A stretch of 15,719 nucleotides of DNA from Actinomycetota bacterium (GCA_030838265.1 JAUTXA010000170.1:1-15719), one strand, 5' to 3'; positions 1-7,673 are shown, numbered from the stretch's first letter. The notes: a model not told the origin generated them from the letters alone. Made by a program: numbers and translations.

Positions 1-1576
1 CCTCTTTGCCTCGGCCGAGCCCCTGAAGCCGGCCACCCCCGCGGCCCGGGCCTACCTGGCGGCATGGGATCGAGGCGACTACACGGCCATGGCCGCTCGG
101 GTCGAGAAGCCGCCGGCTGACTTCGCGGCCCGCCACCAGCAGCAGACCGGAAGTCTCAATGTCTCGTCGTCGAAGCACACTCTGGGTCCGTTGCAGGCCG
201 TCGACGGCCAGGCGACGGCTTCGTTCACGGCCACCCTCGAGCTGGCCGGTCTCGGCACCTGGAGCTACGAGGGTTCCCTTCGCCTCCACCGCTCCGAGAA
301 CGTGTGGCGGGTGGAGTGGACCCCGGCCACGATCCACCCTCAGCTCACCAGCCGCCTGTCGTTCCACCGCACCCGCACCCGCCAGCCCCGAGCCTCGATC
401 CTGGCCGCGGACGGGACCGTCCTGGCCGACACCAAGGGGGCGAAGCTCCCGTCCTCTGAGGTCGGTGGCCACCTGGTGGGCCGCATCGGGCTCGTCACCG
501 CCGACCTGCTCAAGCAGCTGGGCCCGTCCTACGCGGCAGGCGACATCGTCGGCCTCACCGGCCTCGAGCAGGCCCAGGAGAGGCAGTTGGCCGGCACGCC
601 ATCGGGCGACGTGACCCTCGTCAGCGAGGACGGGAAGGCGGCCGCCGTCCTCGACCACATCGGCGGCACGGCTCCCAAGACGGTGCAGACGTCGCTCGAC
701 CCTCGCGTCCAGCGGGCGGCCGAGTCTGCCCTCGGCCCCAACGGCCAGCCCGCCGCCCTGGTGGCCATCAAGCCTTCGACGGGCGAGATCCTGGCCGTGG
801 TCAACCGGCCCATCGGCGGCTTCGGCCGGGCCCTGGCCGGCAAATACCCGCCGGGATCGACCTTCAAGGTGCTCACCGCCGCCGCCCTCCTCGAGAAGGG
901 GATGAAGGGAGCCGACTCGGTGACGTGTCCGTCCACTATCACCGTGGGGGGCCGGAAGTTCTCGAACTTCGAGGGTGAGACGGCGGCCGGGCTCACCTTC
1001 CGCAAGGCCTTCGCCATCTCGTGCAACACCGCCTTCATCGGGATGGCGACGTCGAAGCTCAAGGGCTCCGACCTGCTGGCCAGCGCCGCCCTCTTCGGCT
1101 TCAACTCCGCGCCGTCGATCGGGATGCCGGCCTACGGCGGCAGCGTCCCCGACCCAAATGGCATCGTCGAGCTGGCGGCTACCGCCATCGGTCAGGCCAA
1201 GGTCCAGGTCAGCCCCATGCAGATGGCCAGCGTGGCCGCCGCGGTTGCCTCCGGCACCTGGCGACCGCCCACCTTGGTGGCCGGATCGGCGGCCAGCATC
1301 GGGCCCCGCGCCCTCCCCGAGCCGGTCGTCACCGGCCTGCGCGAGTTCATGGCCGCGGTCGTCCAGGGCGGGACGGGGACGGCGGCCGCTCTGCCCGGGG
1401 CGCCCGTCTCGGGCAAGACGGGCACGGCCGAGTTCGGCACCTCGAACCCGCCGCCGACCCACGCGTGGTTCATCGGCTTCCGCGGTGATCTGGCCTTCGC
1501 CGTGCTGGTCGAAGGCGGAGGCGTCGGTGGACGGGTGGCAGCGCCGCTGGCCCGCTCTTTCCTCAGCCGCCTCTGA
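1..1576 (+). CDS. Class B penicillin-binding protein (transpeptidase), 5' partial
   Basis: A D,D-transpeptidase that cross-links peptidoglycan outside the membrane. The gene enters from the left with an open frame from base 2, giving 524 visible residues; the ATG at 89 lies inside the N-terminal domain and is not the start. Visible residues 1 to about 115 (AARAYLAAWDRGDYTAM onwards) resemble the NTF2-like MecA_N domain. A short linker/dimerisation part follows, then the transpeptidase domain. All three active-site motifs are present: STFK with nucleophile Ser286 (bases 857-859), SCN at 340-342 and KTG at 472-474. The signal anchor or lipobox expected in this family lies outside the window. 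MurT and GatD follow on the same strand, 21 bases downstream, so this looks like a cell-wall cluster. Which physiological PBP it corresponds to (septal, elongation or accessory) cannot be told; the MecA_N domain suggests an accessory PBP like the mycobacterial lipoprotein PBP. Confidence 0.93.
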   Translation, partial: LFASAEPLKPATPAARAYLAAWDRGDYTAMAARVEKPPADFAARHQQQTGSLNVSSSKHTLGPLQAVDGQATASFTATLELAGLGTWSYEGSLRLHRSENVWRVEWTPATIHPQLTSRLSFHRTRTRQPRASILAADGTVLADTKGAKLPSSEVGGHLVGRIGLVTADLLKQLGPSYAAGDIVGLTGLEQAQERQLAGTPSGDVTLVSEDGKAAAVLDHIGGTAPKTVQTSLDPRVQRAAESALGPNGQPAALVAIKPSTGEILAVVNRPIGGFGRALAGKYPPGSTFKVLTAAALLEKGMKGADSVTCPSTITVGGRKFSNFEGETAAGLTFRKAFAISCNTAFIGMATSKLKGSDLLASAALFGFNSAPSIGMPAYGGSVPDPNGIVELAATAIGQAKVQVSPMQMASVAAAVASGTWRPPTLVAGSAASIGPRALPEPVVTGLREFMAAVVQGGTGTAAALPGAPVSGKTGTAEFGTSNPPPTHAWFIGFRGDLAFAVLVEGGGVGGRVAAPLARSFLSRL

Positions 1577-1583
1577 CCTCCAT

Positions 1584-1589
1584 TACCGT
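1584..1589 (+). promoter_or_regulatory. Candidate -10 box (TACCGT) for a leaderless murT transcript
   Basis: TACCGT fits the actinobacterial TANNNT -10 consensus and ends 8 bases before the murT ATG, which has no Shine-Dalgarno sequence. No -35 element is evident. This would place transcription start at or next to the start codon. The motif is short, so the call is tentative. Confidence 0.25.
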
Positions 1590-1597
1590 CGGCCTCG

Positions 1598-2821
1598 ATG
1601 CTGCCCGCCCGCACGCGCCTCGCCGTGGCTGCCGGTCACGCCGTCTCCCGCCTCTCGCGCGCGTTGGGCAAGGGGGCCGGCGCATCGGTGGGGGGCAAGA
1701 CCATCCTGGCTCTCGACAAGGGCGCCATCGCGGCTATGGCCGCCGGTCGTCCCATCGCCTTGGTGAGCGGCACCAACGGCAAGACGACCACCACTCGGCT
1801 GCTGACCGCCGCCCTGTCGACCGTCGGCGAGGTGGTGGCCAACGCGGGGGCAAACCTGCCGTCGGGGGCGGCCATCACCCTGGCCGACGCCCCCCCTGGG
1901 CGCCGGGCTGTGCTCGAAGTCGACGAGAGCCACCTGCCCGCCATCGCGGCGGCGACCGAGCCCGACCTGGTGCTGCTCCTCAACCTCTCGCGCGATCAGC
2001 TCGACCGCGTCGGTGAGGTGCGGATGATCGCGGCGCGCTGGCGGCAGATGGCCGCGACGCTGTCGGGCGCCACGGTCGTGGCCAACGCCGATGACCCGCT
2101 CGTGGCGTGGGCCGCCATGGCCGCGCCCAAGGTGGTGTGGGTGGCCGCCGGCCAGCCCTGGGTCGCCGATGCCACCAGCTGCCCGAGCTGCAGCGAGCCG
2201 ATCCGCTTCGCCGACGGTGGTGGCTGGGTCTGCTCGACCGGCGACCTGCGCCGTCCCGACATCGATCGGACGATGCTGGGCGACGACACCGGCCTCCGTC
2301 TCCCCGGTCGGGCCAACCGGGCCAACGCCACCATGGCCCTGGCCGCCGCCGCCGTGGCTGGGGTCGACGAGGAGAAGGCCCTCGCGGCCATGGCCGACGT
2401 CGGTGAGGTTGACGGGCGCTACCGGACCATCACGGTTGGACGGACGACGGCCCGCCTGCTGCTGGCCAAGAACCCCGCGGGCTGGCACGAGGTGCTCGAC
2501 CTGCTGGCCGTGAGCCGCGACCCCGTCGTCATCTCGATCAACTCCCGAGTCCCCGACGGACGGGACGTGTCGTGGCTGTGGGACGTCGCCTTCGAGCGGT
2601 TGACGGGCCGGCCCGTGTTCGTGACCGGTGAGCGGTGGCGCGACCTCGGCGTCCGCCTCCGGTACGCGGGCGTCGATCACGAGCATCGCCCGAGCGTCGA
2701 GGCCGCCCTCGAGTCGCTCCCGCCGGGTCGGGCCGACGTGGTCGCCAACTACACCAGCTTCCAGTCCCTCATCCGCCATGCCGCGACCGCTCCGGAGGGA
2801 GCCACCGATGCCGCCGCCTGA
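1598..2821 (+). CDS. murT: Lipid II isoglutaminyl synthase, Mur-ligase-like subunit MurT
   Basis: The ATP-using subunit of the MurT-GatD complex, which amidates the alpha-carboxyl of D-Glu in lipid II at the cytoplasmic face of the membrane. The 407-residue length suits the family. The P-loop GTNGKTT is at residues 58-64, followed by the Mur-ligase central domain. The C-terminal DUF1727 domain carries DGRDVSWLWD at 320-329; in S. aureus and S. pneumoniae an aspartate in this domain completes the GatD catalytic triad. The zinc-ribbon insertion has Cys195, Cys198 and Cys212, but the expected fourth cysteine (around 215) is Gly. The ATG at 1598 has no Shine-Dalgarno sequence, but the N-terminus (MLPARTRLAVAAG) looks typical for actinobacterial MurT. 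The 3' end overlaps gatD by 14 bases, implying coupled synthesis of the two subunits. Confidence 0.95.
   Translation: MLPARTRLAVAAGHAVSRLSRALGKGAGASVGGKTILALDKGAIAAMAAGRPIALVSGTNGKTTTTRLLTAALSTVGEVVANAGANLPSGAAITLADAPPGRRAVLEVDESHLPAIAAATEPDLVLLLNLSRDQLDRVGEVRMIAARWRQMAATLSGATVVANADDPLVAWAAMAAPKVVWVAAGQPWVADATSCPSCSEPIRFADGGGWVCSTGDLRRPDIDRTMLGDDTGLRLPGRANRANATMALAAAAVAGVDEEKALAAMADVGEVDGRYRTITVGRTTARLLLAKNPAGWHEVLDLLAVSRDPVVISINSRVPDGRDVSWLWDVAFERLTGRPVFVTGERWRDLGVRLRYAGVDHEHRPSVEAALESLPPGRADVVANYTSFQSLIRHAATAPEGATDAAA
2794..2798 (+). promoter_or_regulatory. Ribosome binding site of gatD
   Basis: GGAGG lies inside the murT 3' end, 9 bases before the ATG at 2808. It fixes the gatD start there rather than at earlier in-frame ATGs such as the one at 2628, which would read far into murT. 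Confidence 0.7.
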
Positions 2822-3581
2822 TTCAGCCGTCGGGATCGTGGCCTTGTATCCGAGCCTCCTCGGCACTTACGCCGACGGCGGCAACGTGACCGTGCTCGAG
2901 CAGCGCCTGGCGTGGCGGGGCATCCCCGCCGAGGTCGTCACCGTCGAGGTGGGCGAGCCGGTGCCCGCGACCGGCGACCTCTACGTCCTAGGCGGCGCCG
3001 AGGACGGGCCTCAGAGCCTGGCCACCGATGTCCTGGCGGCCGACGGCGCGCTGTCGCGTGCGGCCGACCGCGGGGCCGTCATCTTCGCCGTGTGCGCCGG
3101 GCTGCAGATTCTCGGCACGTCGTTCTCGGTCAGCGGCGGCCGCCAGCGCGATGGCCTGGGGCTGGTCGACATCGCGACCCGTCGGGGCGAGCGCCGAGCG
3201 GTCGGCGAGATCCTGGTCGAGCCGACGCCCGATCTCGGTCTCCCGATGCTGTCGGGCTACGAGAACCACGGCGGCGTGACGGCGCGGGGGCCCGGCGTCG
3301 AGCCCCTCGGGAGGGTGGCCTACGGCGTGGGCAACGGCGACGGCACCGAAGGCTTCGTCCGGGGCCGCATCCTCGGCACCTACCTGCACGGTCCCGGGCT
3401 GCCCCGCAACCCGGCGCTCGCCGACCTCGTCCTGTCGTGGGTCGCGGGCCCGCTCGAGCCCCTCGACGACAGCGATGCGGCCGCCCTGCGCGACGAGCGG
3501 GTCGAGGCTGTCGGCCGGGGCGCCACCAGCTGGGCCAAGCGGTGGCTCGACCGGCGTTCTCGCGTCGCCCGCGCCGTCTAA
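2808..3581 (+). CDS. gatD: Lipid II isoglutaminyl synthase, glutamine amidotransferase subunit GatD
   Basis: The class I glutaminase subunit of MurT-GatD: it hydrolyses glutamine and passes ammonia to MurT for lipid II amidation. The 257-residue protein opens with VGIVALYPSLLGTYADGGN, typical of CobB/CobQ-like GatD. The nucleophile elbow is VCAGLQILG with Cys96, and the catalytic histidine is His194 in TYLHGPGLPRNP; these match the Cys94/His189 pair of S. aureus GatD in spacing. SGYENHGG (around residues 147-154) is another family block. The start is set by GGAGG at 2794-2798 and the 14-base overlap with murT, so the two are almost certainly one transcript. The stop codon overlaps the stop of the opposite-strand TauE-type gene by 4 bases. 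No truncation or missing catalytic residue. Confidence 0.95.
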   Translation: MPPPDSAVGIVALYPSLLGTYADGGNVTVLEQRLAWRGIPAEVVTVEVGEPVPATGDLYVLGGAEDGPQSLATDVLAADGALSRAADRGAVIFAVCAGLQILGTSFSVSGGRQRDGLGLVDIATRRGERRAVGEILVEPTPDLGLPMLSGYENHGGVTARGPGVEPLGRVAYGVGNGDGTEGFVRGRILGTYLHGPGLPRNPALADLVLSWVAGPLEPLDDSDAAALRDERVEAVGRGATSWAKRWLDRRSRVARAV

Positions 3582-4270
3582 GCCAGGCCGCGGACGATGG
3601 CGGCTCCGCCGCCGATCACGGCCAAGACCAGCGTGGCCCGACGGGCGGCATCGGGTGACACCCGCCCGCGCAGGACCAAGCCGAGGGTGAGGCCGGCCAC
3701 CATGGCGACCACCAATGAGACGCCGGGCATGACGATGCCGATGGTGAGGGCGGCCACGATGTTGAGGGCGAGGAAGTAGGCCTGCAGCGTCGCTCGCATG
3801 TCGGCGGGTGGCCAGCCCGCGCTGATGGCGTAGAGAGCCGCGGCCGGGCCGCCGATGGCCGCCGTCACGTTCATGGCCCCACTGATGGCTCCGGCGACCA
3901 CCGCGCCGCCCCGACCCCGGAGGTTCGAGAATCGGCCCCTGGCCACGGCGAGGGCGGCCACGATGGTGAGGAGGCCGCCCGCAAGGGCGAGGGGCCCGGG
4001 GTCGGCGTCCTTGACCGCCAGGGCGACGAGTGGGGTGGCGATGGCGGCGGGGACGAATAGAAGGGCGGCTTCGCCCATCCGCACCCGGCGGTGCTCGGCG
4101 GCCAGCAGCACCACGTTCAGCCCGCTCCCGAGGACGAGCGAGATGCGCACGCCGTCGTGGGGGCCGAGCAAGGCGATCAGGAAGGGTGCCGAGACCAGCG
4201 AGAAGCCGATGCCGGTGATGCCCTGCACCAAGGCACCGGCTGCCACAGCCAGGGCGGCGAGCAGGATCAC
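3578..4270 (-). CDS. TauE/SafE-family membrane transporter (sulfite/organoanion exporter type)
   Basis: A 230-residue, very hydrophobic protein with about seven to eight predicted membrane segments. It has the two-repeat look of the TauE/SafE (DUF81) family: ALVQGITGIGFSLVSAPFL near the N-terminus and a second half with ISGAMNVTAAIGGPAAALY. Characterised relatives export sulfite or sulfonates or take up other anions; the substrate here cannot be read from sequence, and no sulfur-metabolism gene lies beside it. It is a little shorter than the usual 240-270 residues. The start is GTG at 4270, leaving 35 bases to the divergent NTF2-like gene. No Shine-Dalgarno sequence is seen; a TAGCGT box sits 6 bases upstream. 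The stop overlaps the gatD stop by 4 bases. Confidence 0.85.
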   Translation of the reverse strand: MILLAALAVAAGALVQGITGIGFSLVSAPFLIALLGPHDGVRISLVLGSGLNVVLLAAEHRRVRMGEAALLFVPAAIATPLVALAVKDADPGPLALAGGLLTIVAALAVARGRFSNLRGRGGAVVAGAISGAMNVTAAIGGPAAALYAISAGWPPADMRATLQAYFLALNIVAALTIGIVMPGVSLVVAMVAGLTLGLVLRGRVSPDAARRATLVLAVIGGGAAIVRGLA

Positions 4271-4276
4271 CGGCCG

Positions 4277-4282
4277 ACGCTA
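4277..4282 (-). promoter_or_regulatory. Candidate -10 box (TAGCGT) for the TauE-type gene
   Basis: On the minus strand TAGCGT matches TANNNT and is separated by exactly 6 bases from the GTG at 4270, which lacks a Shine-Dalgarno sequence. This geometry would give a leaderless mRNA. The box lies in the 35-base divergent gap, which must also hold any promoter for the NTF2-like gene starting at 4306. Confidence 0.3.
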
Positions 4283-4305
4283 CCGCCGGGCCCCATTAGC
4301 CTCGG

Positions 4306-4725
4306 GTGATCGGCGACAGCGCGCAGGACGACGACGAAGCACTGGTGCGGGCCGCCAACCGGGCGTTCTACGACGCCTTCGAGCGCCGCGACCTCGACGC
4401 CATGTCCGACGTGTGGGAGCGGTCGGAGCGCGTCCTCTGCGTCCACCCGGGATGGAAGCCATTGCGGGGCTGGGGGCCGGTGTCGGGCTCGTTCTTCGCC
4501 TTGTTCCAGGGCCCGTCGCAGCTGCAGTTCATCCTCACGGACGAGCAGGTCGAGACCGCCGGTTCGATGGCGTGGGTGTCGGTCGACGAGAACATCCTCG
4601 GTGACCAGACGGGGGCGATGGTGTCGGCCGTGAACGTGTTCCGTCGTGAGGAGGACGGGCCGTGGCGCATGGTCTGCCACCACGGCTCGGTGGTCACTGT
4701 CCCCAGCGAGACTGAAGAAGACTGA
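4306..4725 (+). CDS. NTF2-like (SnoaL/DUF4440-type) small protein
   Basis: A 139-residue protein with the NTF2-like alpha+beta barrel pattern: an N-terminal helical part (ALVRAANRAFYDAFERRDLD), the VWERSERVLCVHPG strand region, GWGPVSGSFFALF, and a final strand block ending in GPWRMVCHHGSVV. This matches SnoaL_3/DUF4440-type proteins, usually described as ketosteroid-isomerase-like proteins of unknown role. The HPG and CHHGS blocks are typical of the subfamily, but I cannot assign a ligand or reaction. The start is GTG at 4306 with no ribosome binding site; no alternative start precedes the conserved helix. It is divergent from the TauE-type gene, and its last 32 bases overlap the 3' end of the opposite-strand DUF72 gene. 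Fold assignment is fairly sure; function is unknown. Confidence 0.85.
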   Translation: MIGDSAQDDDEALVRAANRAFYDAFERRDLDAMSDVWERSERVLCVHPGWKPLRGWGPVSGSFFALFQGPSQLQFILTDEQVETAGSMAWVSVDENILGDQTGAMVSAVNVFRREEDGPWRMVCHHGSVVTVPSETEED

Positions 4726-5653
4726 CCAGCTCCTCGGCGTTGGCGACGGCGTGGTCGCGCCAGCAGTTGTTCATCACGAGGTGCACCTCGTCGGCCGAGC
4801 CGGCCAGCTCGTCGACGGCCGGTAGCCACCCCTCGAGCTCGTCCCGCGAGTAGCGGTAGTCGTAGTGCCACGTCGGACGGGGAGGCCCCCACGCGTCCTC
4901 ATCGTCGGGGTGCCCGTAGAAGCGGACCATGGCGACCGAGCTTGTGGCGGCCACGACCCGCGGCAGCTGCGGCGCGTCGACGCACACGAAGGTGAGGTCG
5001 AGGTGCTCGAAGAGCGACAGGGTGTCCTCGCAGCCCTCGTCGCTCACCCATCGGGGGTTGGTGACCTCGACGGCAAGGCGATGGTCGGGCAGCCGGCTGC
5101 GCAGATCGGTGAGGAGCGCCCGGCTCGTGTCTCCCGGCTTCATCCAATGGGGAAGCTGGAAGAGCACCACGCCGATGCGTCCGGCCTCGACCAGGGGCGA
5201 CAGGGCGTGGGCGAAGCGAGCCCAACACTCGTCGATGGCGGCCTTCGAGAGGTGGGAGGCGTAGAGGCGGGGCCGGTCGCGGGCCTCGGGCTGCACCTCG
5301 TCCTGCAGATCGGGCCACAGCGAGGTCGGCAGGGCGGGCTGGCCCGAGAACAGCGACCAAGCCCGCACGTCGATGGTGAAGCCCTCGGGTGTGCGCTCGA
5401 CCCACTGCCGGCACACGTCGGCGGTGGGAGGGAAGCGGTAGGTCGAGTCCATCTCGACCAGGGGCAGCCGGCTGGCGTAGAAGGCCATGCGATCGGCGGC
5501 CTTGGCGGCTGACCGCGGGTACCAACCGCTCTCCTTCACCAGCGATCGGTCGGACCAGGACGCGGCGCCGGCTAGGACGCGCCCACCGCCCAGCGTGACC
5601 GTTTTCGCGCGGGAGCCCTCGGGTACCTCACTATCAGGGGCCATAGCGACCAC
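4694..5653 (-). CDS. DUF72 (YecE-like) TIM-barrel family protein
   Basis: A 319-residue protein of the widespread DUF72 family, a TIM-barrel-like fold with no established reaction. Family blocks in order: LAGAASWSDRSLVKESGWYP, the YASRLPLVEMDSTYRFPP strand, GRIGVVLFQLPHWMKP, the DHRLAVEVTNPRW strand, MVRFYGHPDD and HLVMNNCWRDHAVANA near the end. The usual family ending has a conserved Asn block (FNN), here MNN. The longest start is GTG at 5653; ATG at 5644 (316 residues) is equally plausible, and neither has a Shine-Dalgarno sequence. The 3' end overlaps the convergent NTF2-like gene by 32 bases. The 5' end is 11-20 bases from the divergent ATPase gene, so the two probably share a regulatory region. 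Confidence 0.92.
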   Translation of the reverse strand: MVAMAPDSEVPEGSRAKTVTLGGGRVLAGAASWSDRSLVKESGWYPRSAAKAADRMAFYASRLPLVEMDSTYRFPPTADVCRQWVERTPEGFTIDVRAWSLFSGQPALPTSLWPDLQDEVQPEARDRPRLYASHLSKAAIDECWARFAHALSPLVEAGRIGVVLFQLPHWMKPGDTSRALLTDLRSRLPDHRLAVEVTNPRWVSDEGCEDTLSLFEHLDLTFVCVDAPQLPRVVAATSSVAMVRFYGHPDDEDAWGPPRPTWHYDYRYSRDELEGWLPAVDELAGSADEVHLVMNNCWRDHAVANAEELVSLLQSRWGQ

Positions 5654-5664
5654 GGCGGCGAAGA

Positions 5665-6075
5665 GTGCGACGAACTCTCCAACTCGATGTGCCAGCGGAT
5701 GCCAGCATGCTCAACCCGACCCGTCGAGTCGTCGAAGCCCTCCTCGAACCCGAGGGAGCCCGCGACGCGGTCGACGACGTCATCCTCGCCGTTGACGAAG
5801 CCTGCTCAAACGTCATCCGCCACGCCTTTCCCGGCGGAGCCGGGTCCTATGTGCTGCGGGCCCACATCGACGATGCCACCATCGATCTCGAGATCGAAGA
5901 CAACGGCGTCGGCGTCGATGTCGGGACCATCGACCTGCACGCGCCGGTCGACTGGGAGGCGACGTCGGGACGCGGCCTGAGCATGATTCGCCAGCTCATG
6001 ACCTCGGTCGAGATCGAGTCGAGCACCCCGCCGGGTGGCACCCGCCTGCGGATGCGCAAACAGTTCGTGTCCTAG
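5665..6075 (+). CDS. Anti-sigma-factor-type ATP-binding protein (RsbW/SpoIIAB-like HATPase)
   Basis: A 136-residue GHKL ATPase of the HATPase_c_2 class that includes RsbW and SpoIIAB, cytoplasmic switch kinases that bind a sigma factor and phosphorylate an anti-anti-sigma protein. The N box is DEACSNVIRH with Glu45 and Asn49, the G1 box is DNGVGV (79-84) and the G2 box is GRGLSMIRQL (102-111), so ATP binding looks intact. No sigma factor, STAS partner or PP2C phosphatase gene is in the window, so the partner is unknown. The start is GTG at 5665 with a weak AAGA upstream; the first residues (RRTLQLDVPAD) fit the family. Its TAG stop shares the sequence CTAG with the stop of the convergent FAD oxidoreductase gene. 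Confidence 0.9.
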   Translation: MRRTLQLDVPADASMLNPTRRVVEALLEPEGARDAVDDVILAVDEACSNVIRHAFPGGAGSYVLRAHIDDATIDLEIEDNGVGVDVGTIDLHAPVDWEATSGRGLSMIRQLMTSVEIESSTPPGGTRLRMRKQFVS

Positions 6076-7667
6076 CTTCGGCGCGCCGGCCGCAGCCGGC
6101 TGACCAGTTGGCGGCGGCGGTCGGCGACGATGGCAGCGCGCGCCGCGTTGGCCCCGCACGCGCCGTGCACGCCGCCGCCGGGGTGGGCCGAGAACGAGCC
6201 GAGGAAGAGACCCGGAACGGGCGTCTCGGACCGTCCGAAACCCGGGGTGGGGCGGAAGACGAGCTGCTGGTAGAGGGCGGCCGAGCCGCCGTTGATGGCA
6301 CCTTGGCGGAGGTTCTCGTCGGCCTCTTGCAGGCCCGGCGGGGTGAAGATGTGCCGGCCCCTGATGCGCGACCGGAAGCCGGGGGCGAGGGCCTCGACCC
6401 TGGCCTCGATGCGGTCGGCGAAGGTCTCGGCCTCAGCCTTGTCCCACGAGCCGGTGAGCTCGCCGGCCGCGTCGCCCTTGGTGACCTGCGGGACGTGGGT
6501 GTAGGCCCACGCCGTCTCCTTGCCCGAAGGCTGGCGGGTGGGGTCGGTCATCGACTGCTGACCCATGAGGAGGAAGGGCTTGTCGGGGATCTGGCCGGTG
6601 GCGATCTGGGCCGTCGTCATGGTGAGCTCGTCGACGCTGTCGCCCACGTGGACGGTCCCGGCCTGGCGGGCCGGTTCGGCTGTCCACGGGACCGGACCGT
6701 CGAGGTTCCAGTCGACTTTGAAGGTGGCGTCGTCGAGCTCGAAGTGCTTGAGGTCCTCGAGCATCTGGTGGGGGAGGTGGTCGGGGCCAACCAGGTCGAG
6801 GTAGAGCTGGGGGGCGACCACGTCGGCGACGACCGCCCTGGTGGCCTCGACCTCGGTGCCGTCGGCCAGGCGAACGGCGACGGCCCGTCCGTTCCGGACG
6901 ATCACCTTGTCGACTCGCATGTCACAGGTGACGGAGACGCCCCGCGAGGCCAGGCGCTTCACCATGGCGGTCGTCAGGCTGGCGGCACCGCCTTCGGGGA
7001 CGGGCCAGCCGAAGGACTGGCCGAGGCAGAGCATGATCCATCCGAAGATCCCGCCCGCCGCGGCCTCGGGAGCGAGGGCGGCGTGGAGGGCGTTGCCGGC
7101 GAGCAGGCGACGGCTGGCCTCGCCCTCGAAGCTCTCGGCGCCCATGCGCCGGGCCGGCAACATGCCGAAGCGGGCGAAGCGGAGGAGGTCGAAAGGCGGC
7201 ATCGACGTCGCCAGTCGAAGTCCGGCCCTCACCGGCGGGAAGGGCGCCATGAGGGCACCGAGCAGGGGCTTCTCGACCCGCTGCCATTGGCCATAGAGGG
7301 CGCGCCAGCGGTCGCCGTCGCCCGGCGAGGTCTCGTCGAGCGAGGCCGCGGTGCGATCGAGATCTTGGGACACGGCCGGGCAGCTGCCATCGGACGATGG
7401 ATGGGCCACGACAAGGGGCGAGCGTCTCCACTCGAGGCCGTGGATCCCGAGGTCGAGGCCGGCGATGTGAGGCGAGGCGACGGCCAGCGGATAGAACGAG
7501 CTGAACAGGTCGTTGGTGTACCCGGGCTCGATGAGCTCGCCGGATCGGACCGCGCCGCCGGGTTCGGGTTGGGCCTCGAAGACCGCCACCGACCAGCCGT
7601 GATCGGCGAGGTGGTTGGCGGCCACGAGCCCGTTGGGCCCGGCCCCGATGACGACGGCGTCGGGCAT
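6072..7667 (-). CDS. FAD-dependent oxidoreductase, phytoene desaturase/PYROXD2-like
   Basis: A 531-residue flavin amine-oxidase-superfamily enzyme. The dinucleotide-binding fold begins at residue 5 with GAGPNG (Gly8, Gly10, Gly13), and Glu31 at the end of the second strand (VAVFEAQPEPGG) is placed to bind the FAD ribose. The C-terminal FAD block PGLFLGSFSAHPGGGVHG starts at residue 485. Length and these blocks match the bacterial phytoene-desaturase-related group that includes human PYROXD2. The true substrate is unknown; there are no carotenoid genes nearby, so real phytoene desaturation is unlikely. The start is ATG at 7667 with no Shine-Dalgarno sequence and a TAAACT box 6 bases upstream. 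It diverges from malQ across 43 bases and overlaps the ATPase gene stop by 4 bases. Confidence 0.92.
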   Translation of the reverse strand: MPDAVVIGAGPNGLVAANHLADHGWSVAVFEAQPEPGGAVRSGELIEPGYTNDLFSSFYPLAVASPHIAGLDLGIHGLEWRRSPLVVAHPSSDGSCPAVSQDLDRTAASLDETSPGDGDRWRALYGQWQRVEKPLLGALMAPFPPVRAGLRLATSMPPFDLLRFARFGMLPARRMGAESFEGEASRRLLAGNALHAALAPEAAAGGIFGWIMLCLGQSFGWPVPEGGAASLTTAMVKRLASRGVSVTCDMRVDKVIVRNGRAVAVRLADGTEVEATRAVVADVVAPQLYLDLVGPDHLPHQMLEDLKHFELDDATFKVDWNLDGPVPWTAEPARQAGTVHVGDSVDELTMTTAQIATGQIPDKPFLLMGQQSMTDPTRQPSGKETAWAYTHVPQVTKGDAAGELTGSWDKAEAETFADRIEARVEALAPGFRSRIRGRHIFTPPGLQEADENLRQGAINGGSAALYQQLVFRPTPGFGRSETPVPGLFLGSFSAHPGGGVHGACGANAARAAIVADRRRQLVSRLRPARRS

Positions 7668-7673
7668 GGTGCG

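Noticed and set aside
89..91. ATG at 89 as the start of the PBP
   Set aside because: The frame is open to base 2 and the preceding residues (ARAYLAAWDRGDYTA) belong to the MecA_N-like domain, so the gene is cut by the window edge.
2628..2807. An extended gatD start at 2628
   Set aside because: The added residues are a frame shadow of murT; GGAGG at 2794-2798 and the conserved GatD N-terminus support 2808.
1583..2866. A 427-codon minus-strand open frame opposite murT
   Set aside because: It shows no motif and has low-complexity Gly/Arg/His text; MurT on the other strand has clear P-loop and DUF1727 motifs.
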